From NCBI RefSeq assembly GCF_901875575.1, contig NZ_CABFMF010000011.1, forward strand, positions 372,001 to 436,000: a DNA stretch of 64,000 nt, given 5' to 3'. Shown piece by piece: positions 60,920-64,000 of this stretch. The number at the start of each line of letters is the position of its first letter. The stretch's first letter is position 1. The position numbers and the translations under genes were made by a program. The notes beneath the pieces were generated by a model. The model made no database searches and had not been told where the DNA came from. It worked only from the letters and a program-made list of their open reading frames with translations. Origin of the DNA: an uncultured Streptococcus sp. GTDB taxonomy: Bacteria > Bacillota > Bacilli > Lactobacillales > Streptococcaceae.

Positions 60920-60948
60920 TTATATATCATTTTTGATTGATAAACAAT
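60920..60948 (-). promoter_or_regulatory. Promoter of the repressor gene
   Basis: Minus strand TTGTTT, 17 bases, TATAAT, between operators O1 and O2. Confidence 0.6.
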
Positions 60949-60952
60949 AAAA

Positions 60953-60971
60953 AATACGAAAAAATCCTATT
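60953..60971. promoter_or_regulatory. CI operator O2
   Basis: AATACGA-AAAAA-TCCTATT, one half-site change from O3. Covers the -35 region of the rightward promoter. Confidence 0.7.
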
Positions 60972-60988
60972 TTTGATAAAAAACTATT

Positions 60989-61010
60989 TATAATACGAAA
61001 AAATCGTATT
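60989..61010 (+). promoter_or_regulatory. Rightward promoter -10 and CI operator O3
   Basis: -10 TATAAT at 60989-60994 overlaps the perfect operator AATACGA-AAAAA-TCGTATT (60992-61010). Bound repressor would shut off the rightward small genes. Confidence 0.7.
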
Positions 61011-61048
61011 ATAATTAAATCAAGCTTAAGGAAAAGGAGGTAAGGCAA

Positions 61049-61192
61049 ATGATGGAACACATCATAAAAAGCCTAGCAACCAAGGACACCACAACCGTCA
61101 TCTTGGTACTAGGCTTAGTCAACGAAGCTCGTCTTTGGCATAAGCAGTACTTAGCTTACAAGCTCAAAGACAAAGAGCTTAAGAAAAAGTAG
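61049..61192 (+). CDS. Small island protein, 47 residues
   Basis: Starts ATGATG after the very strong site GGAAAAGGAGGTAAGGC; reads MMEHIIKSLATKDTTTVILV..., with a hydrophobic middle and a basic end KDKELKKK. First gene after the rightward promoter, where cro or an excisionase would be expected, but there is no HTH. Function unknown; probably membrane-associated. Confidence 0.55.
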   Translation: MMEHIIKSLATKDTTTVILVLGLVNEARLWHKQYLAYKLKDKELKKK

Positions 61193-61253
61193 AGAAAGGG
61201 GCAGAAGCCCCAACCTCTACTTGATAGTGTACCATCATTTGCCGTGAAAAGCA

Positions 61254-61358
61254 ATGAGTGAAGAAATTGGATTGATAATCCTAGCAGGATTTGTGATTGT
61301 ATCTTTTACTATTCGTCAGATAGTGAAGTACCGATGTGATAAAAAAGATAAGGAATAG
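61254..61358 (+). CDS. Small island membrane peptide, 34 residues
   Basis: ATG at 61254; MSEEIGLIILAGFVIVSFTI then RQIVKYRCDKKDKE. One transmembrane segment and a basic tail. No good ribosome site, so uncertain. A GGGGC-AGAA-GCCCC hairpin lies at 61198-61211 upstream. Confidence 0.35.
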   Translation: MSEEIGLIILAGFVIVSFTIRQIVKYRCDKKDKE

Positions 61359-61362
61359 GGAA

Positions 61363-61524
61363 ATGAGTGAACTAGAAAGAACAGCCCTCAGTGAGATATT
61401 GAGGACGGTGATATATATTGCTGAGAAGTTGGATGAAGTAGAGTTGACTACGTCATTCTTAAAAGGTAGCGTAGATGCTTTAAAACTTAGGACTGACCAG
61501 TTTGTTTCTGAGCTAAGTTCGTAA
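61363..61524 (+). CDS. Small island protein, 53 residues
   Basis: Starts MSELERTALSEILRTVIYIA and ends RTDQFVSELSS; amphipathic helices, soluble. Follows the 34-residue ORF by four bases. Its 3' end overlaps the end of the convergent remnant gene by 38 bases, which suggests a junction made by deletion or recombination. Function unknown. Confidence 0.5.
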   Translation: MSELERTALSEILRTVIYIAEKLDEVELTTSFLKGSVDALKLRTDQFVSELSS

Positions 61525-61969
61525 GAGCATTGAGCAATTCGGGGTTTTTAATCATTTCAGGGAGTATCAAAGCTAGCATACGCTCTTCTATAGTTTGTTC
61601 TGGTTTAGAGTGTTTAGCGACTTGTTCAGCTACCGTGTTAATAATAGTCGCATTATTTTGAGCGATAAGACCCATGATGGCATCTAATTTATTATTTATA
61701 GTTGTCAAAAAAGATGTATCTATATTTGATGAAGAGAGAGTTGAGGTATCAGACTGGCTCTCAAAATCAAAAATTTCAATTGTTTCCTTTAGTCGTTTTA
61801 TTGCAGTGTTAGCTTTATCTAAATCATTTGTAGCATATTTTATAGCTCTTAAAGTGGTGACATCAAATAGGATAGAGTGTCCTTCTTCTATGATAGGAAT
61901 GACAAGTTTACCAAGTGCTTGACGGTACCCAAATTCATAGAAAACATTAGAATTATAAAACCACGAATC
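61487..61969 (-). pseudogene. 5'-truncated gene with TIR/deoxyribosyltransferase-like nucleotide-binding signature
   Basis: Minus-strand frame open for 161 codons from a stop at 61972-61970 to TGA/TAA at 61487. It has no ATG, GTG or TTG in its first 87 codons. The upstream part reads NSNVFYEFGYRQALGKLVIP, then ILFDVTTLRAIKYA. This is the NVxYELGxAxALGKPVI...FDxxxxRxIxY pattern of nucleoside 2-deoxyribosyltransferase-like and TIR-like effector domains. The rest is helical (KETIEIFDFESQ..., EERMLALILPEMIKNPELL). The N-terminal half is missing, cut at the neighbour's terminator. Internal TTG (61708) or ATG (61675) starts would give only the helical tail. Confidence 0.6.
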
Positions 61970-61988
61970 CTATGCGACTCGTGGTTCT
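61957..61988 (-). terminator. Terminator of the ferredoxin-NADP reductase gene and right edge of the island
   Basis: Minus strand AACCACGAGTC/GATTCGTGGTT stem (one mismatch), then TTTATAATT, which merges into the truncated gene. Confidence 0.75.
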
Positions 61989-61992
61989 TTTC

Positions 61993-62961
61993 TTATAAAC
62001 TTGTAGAGTGTTTTGGTTGTACTTTTTGGTCTGGATCCAGGTAGTTAATAGCGTTATTAACAGCAGTTGGTGCTTCTCCGAGACCAGTAGCAATTAAATC
62101 AATCTTACCGTCATAGTAGCAACAGTCTCCGATAGCATAGATTCCAGCTTGGCTAGATTCTTGTTTGCTATTTACGATAATCTTGTGGCGGTTGAGATCC
62201 AGACCCCAGTTTTTAAGGTTACCGACAGAAGATTTGAAGCCATAGTTAACAAAGAGATGATCTAAGTCAATGGTTTCAGTTTCATCAGATTTGACTTTTG
62301 TGATTTCAAGTTTATTGAGCGTTTTTCCATTTCCAAGGAGTTGGCTAGGGACAAATGGTGTCTTGATGCTTACAGAAGATTCTTGCAAAGCTTGTACACT
62401 ATGCTCCAAGGCACGGAAATTATCTCTACGGTGAACAAGGGTAGTTGGTGCAATTTTTTCAAAAGCCAGTGCCCAATCTACAGCGGAGTCTCCGCCACCA
62501 AGAATGGTCACTTTCTTACCAGCATATTGCTGAATGTTGGAAACGTGGTAGTGGATGTTTTCATAACCTTCTACACCTTCTAATTCTAGAGGACGCGGTT
62601 TGAAGGCACCACCTCCCATTGCGATAATGACAGTTTTTGTCAGATGCTGTCCTTTATTGGTTGTGATGGTATAGCTACTGTCTGTTTTCTCAATATCCAA
62701 AACTGTTTCATTGAGGTGAATTGGGGTCTCAAAACCATTTAATTGCTCAATGAGACGATTTGTCAATTCTTCACCAGTTAGGTTGGGAAAACCTGGGACA
62801 TCAAGAATTTGTTTTTCAGGGTAGAGGATAGCAGGTTGGCCTCCAAGTTGAGGTAGAGAGTCAATAAGTTGAACTTTGGCTTGGCGAAGGTGAGCATAAA
62901 AGGCTGCAAAGAGCCCTACAGGGCCACCGCCTACAATAGTAATATCATATAGTTGAGACAT
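61993..62961 (-). CDS. Ferredoxin-NADP(+) reductase, YumC/thioredoxin reductase-like type
   Basis: 322 residues. FAD motif IVGGGPVGLFAAFYA near 9, GGQPAILYPEKQILDVPGFP near 40-59, NADPH motif ILGGGDSAVDWA near 154, and AIGDCCYYDGKIDLIATGLGEA near 280. It lacks the CxxC redox pair of thioredoxin reductase, the mark of the YumC class. Transfers electrons between NADPH and flavodoxin or ferredoxin. Ribosome site AAGGAGAAATC. Confidence 0.9.
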   Translation of the reverse strand: MSQLYDITIVGGGPVGLFAAFYAHLRQAKVQLIDSLPQLGGQPAILYPEKQILDVPGFPNLTGEELTNRLIEQLNGFETPIHLNETVLDIEKTDSSYTITTNKGQHLTKTVIIAMGGGAFKPRPLELEGVEGYENIHYHVSNIQQYAGKKVTILGGGDSAVDWALAFEKIAPTTLVHRRDNFRALEHSVQALQESSVSIKTPFVPSQLLGNGKTLNKLEITKVKSDETETIDLDHLFVNYGFKSSVGNLKNWGLDLNRHKIIVNSKQESSQAGIYAIGDCCYYDGKIDLIATGLGEAPTAVNNAINYLDPDQKVQPKHSTSL

Positions 62962-63078
62962 GATTTCTCCTTATTTTTCTAATGATTCTATTTTATCATA
63001 TTTTATTTAAAATTAGAAAATATGATTCAAATTCTTTTTAAGATAGCTTTCGAGCATAACTTGTTAATCGAAAAGCAA

Positions 63079-63611
63079 TTATTGGAATTCACCGATAGGG
63101 ATAAAATCTTTTTCTTTTGAAGATTTTGCAACAATTTCAAATTGTCCATCAGCTTTTTCATAGCCGATGGTTATCGTAGTTTTATCATCGGGTAATTATT
63201 TTGCAAACTCTGAAATACTCATGCAAATGAATACGATATCATTGTTTTGATCCCTTATAGCAGAATGTGCGTTTAGGGCATCAAGAGATTGGTGAGTAGA
63301 TTCCTTTGTTTGTCCAATAAGCGAAATCTTGATATTATCATGTGGTTCAGTATTATCTGGTGTCGTGATATTATTTTCAATTGAAATAGTAGCGGCTTCA
63401 GTGTCACCAGGATTTAAACGACCTTTGAGTAAGGAAGTAACTTCTTTATATTGACTATTCTTTGCTTTTGTTTGCTCGATAGACGAGGTAGAAGTGCTTT
63501 GCTCGGTTTTGGGCTATTCCTTGTTTTCAGAGGTAGTTGATTTATTATGTGAGCAAGCTACTAAGACAGTAGCAGAAATAAAGATGATTGATGTTGAGAA
63601 TAGTTTTTCAC
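63079..63611 (-). pseudogene. Broken lipoprotein gene
   Basis: The minus-strand frame reads KLFSTSIIFISATVLVACSHNK, a lipoprotein signal with lipobox LVAC, then a Ser/Thr-rich linker and a domain KEVTSLLKGRLNPGD... to KDFIPIGEFQ and stop. It is interrupted by TAG (63516-63514) and TAA (63198-63196). The natural start GTG at 63611 is out of frame by one base in an A run (GTGAAAAAC), so one A seems lost. Three lesions indicate a true pseudogene. Family not recognised. Confidence 0.75.
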
Positions 63612-63846
63612 AGTTTTAATTCTTTCGAAATGAACAGGCTTCTATTATTTATTTTTGGTTCATGAAAAGCTATGACTAAAGTTAGATTATAGCCGTTAAA
63701 AAAGTTTTGTAAAGTTTTAAATTGGAATTTGATCAAATAAAGTCATGAGAATGTTTATTTCAATCTTAGTTTTATCTATACTTTTTCTCAAAATCTATTT
63801 TTTTGAACGGACTGTTTCAAAATCAGTTAAAGAATTTTCAGAAAAA

Positions 63847-63855
63847 TGATATAAT
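63847..63855 (+). promoter_or_regulatory. Promoter of cdaA
   Basis: Extended -10 TGA-TATAAT with only a weak TTAAAG at the -35 position. Confidence 0.55.
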
Positions 63856-63891
63856 AGAAAAGAACCTGTTTGAATGAGGAGGAGATAGTGG

Positions 63892-64000
63892 ATGAATTTT
63901 CAACAATTAACCAACTCGCAATATTGGACTAGCTTATTTTCCAGTCCTTTAAGTATCGCCATCAATATTTTTGATATTTTGATTGTTGCCTATATTTTAT
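63892..64000 (+). CDS. cdaA: Diadenylate cyclase CdaA, 5' end only
   Basis: First 36 codons before the window ends: MNFQQLTNSQYWTSLF..., then hydrophobic IAINIFDILIVAYIL, the first membrane helix of CdaA. CdaA makes c-di-AMP, an essential second messenger for potassium and wall homeostasis. Ribosome site GAGGAGGAGATAGTGG. The catalytic DisA_N domain lies outside the window. Confidence 0.8.
   Translation, partial: MNFQQLTNSQYWTSLFSSPLSIAINIFDILIVAYIL

Noticed and set aside
61487..61708. The 73-residue minus-strand frame as a complete small gene
   Set aside because: It would start at TTG without a ribosome site, and the frame continues upstream with a recognisable domain, so it is the tail of a truncated gene.

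Overview
The window is a chromosomal segment of a mitis-group Streptococcus very close to S. pneumoniae (S. pneumoniae, S. pseudopneumoniae or S. mitis). The evidence is low-GC Gram-positive genes with strong AGGAG ribosome sites, two pneumococcal-type BOX repeats, a choline-binding lysozyme of the LytC type, and pneumococcus-like gene order (recG-axe1-nanA, pbp2B-recR, dnaD-tpiA-lytC-dpr-folA-clpX, rapZ-yvcK-whiA). NanA and the 3' half of pbp2B differ from my recollection of typical pneumococcal alleles, which favours a commensal mitis-group strain or a recombinant one.

Layout. 1-4.8 kb: prmA end, rsmE, pepF, a DUF2785 protein and an aquaporin. 5-7.5 kb: queuosine precursor operon queC-queD-queE-queF on the minus strand, behind a probable preQ1-type riboswitch with terminator. 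7.5-13.5 kb: trxA, a DUF4649 gene, a MarR regulator with twin operators, lrgAB, a one-piece ABC exporter, and a GntR-ABC-permease operon. 13.6-27.3 kb: housekeeping block (nrdR-dnaB-dnaI, broken nitroreductase, der, secA, two tandem DAHP synthases, acpS, alr, recG). 27.3-41.4 kb: the sialic acid locus: CE7 esterase, sialidase NanA, epimerase NanE, importer SatABC, YhcH-family anomerase, lyase, ROK kinase and the RpiR regulator. NanA frees sialic acid, SatABC imports it with an ATPase encoded elsewhere, the lyase yields ManNAc, the kinase yields ManNAc-6-P, and NanE converts this to GlcNAc-6-P. Four promoters share an upstream operator at a fixed distance from the -10 box. 41.5-57.4 kb: pbp2B, recR, a possible group II intron remnant, a methyltransferase, apt, metA, dnaD, tpiA, a lytC gene with a stop in its signal peptide, dpr, folA, clpX, engB, ridA, rapZ-yvcK-whiA.

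57.4-62 kb is an integrated, apparently truncated phage-satellite-like island: tyrosine integrase, a MazF/PemK-like protein with a large helical insertion, a CI/LexA-type repressor with three 19-bp operators, small ORFs, and the 3' part of a gene with a TIR/deoxyribosyltransferase-like nucleotide-binding signature that has no start codon. The window ends with a YumC-type ferredoxin-NADP reductase, a broken lipoprotein gene and the start of cdaA.

Two resistance genes carry known marker changes: DHFR has Leu at residue 100 (trimethoprim), and PBP2b has Ala446, Gly476 and Gly619 (beta-lactams). Several genes are visibly damaged: nitroreductase, lytC, the lipoprotein and the island remnant. NanA has lost the Gly of its sortase motif. 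All coordinates, motifs and reading frames were read by eye. Family names rest on recognition of motifs, not on a database search.
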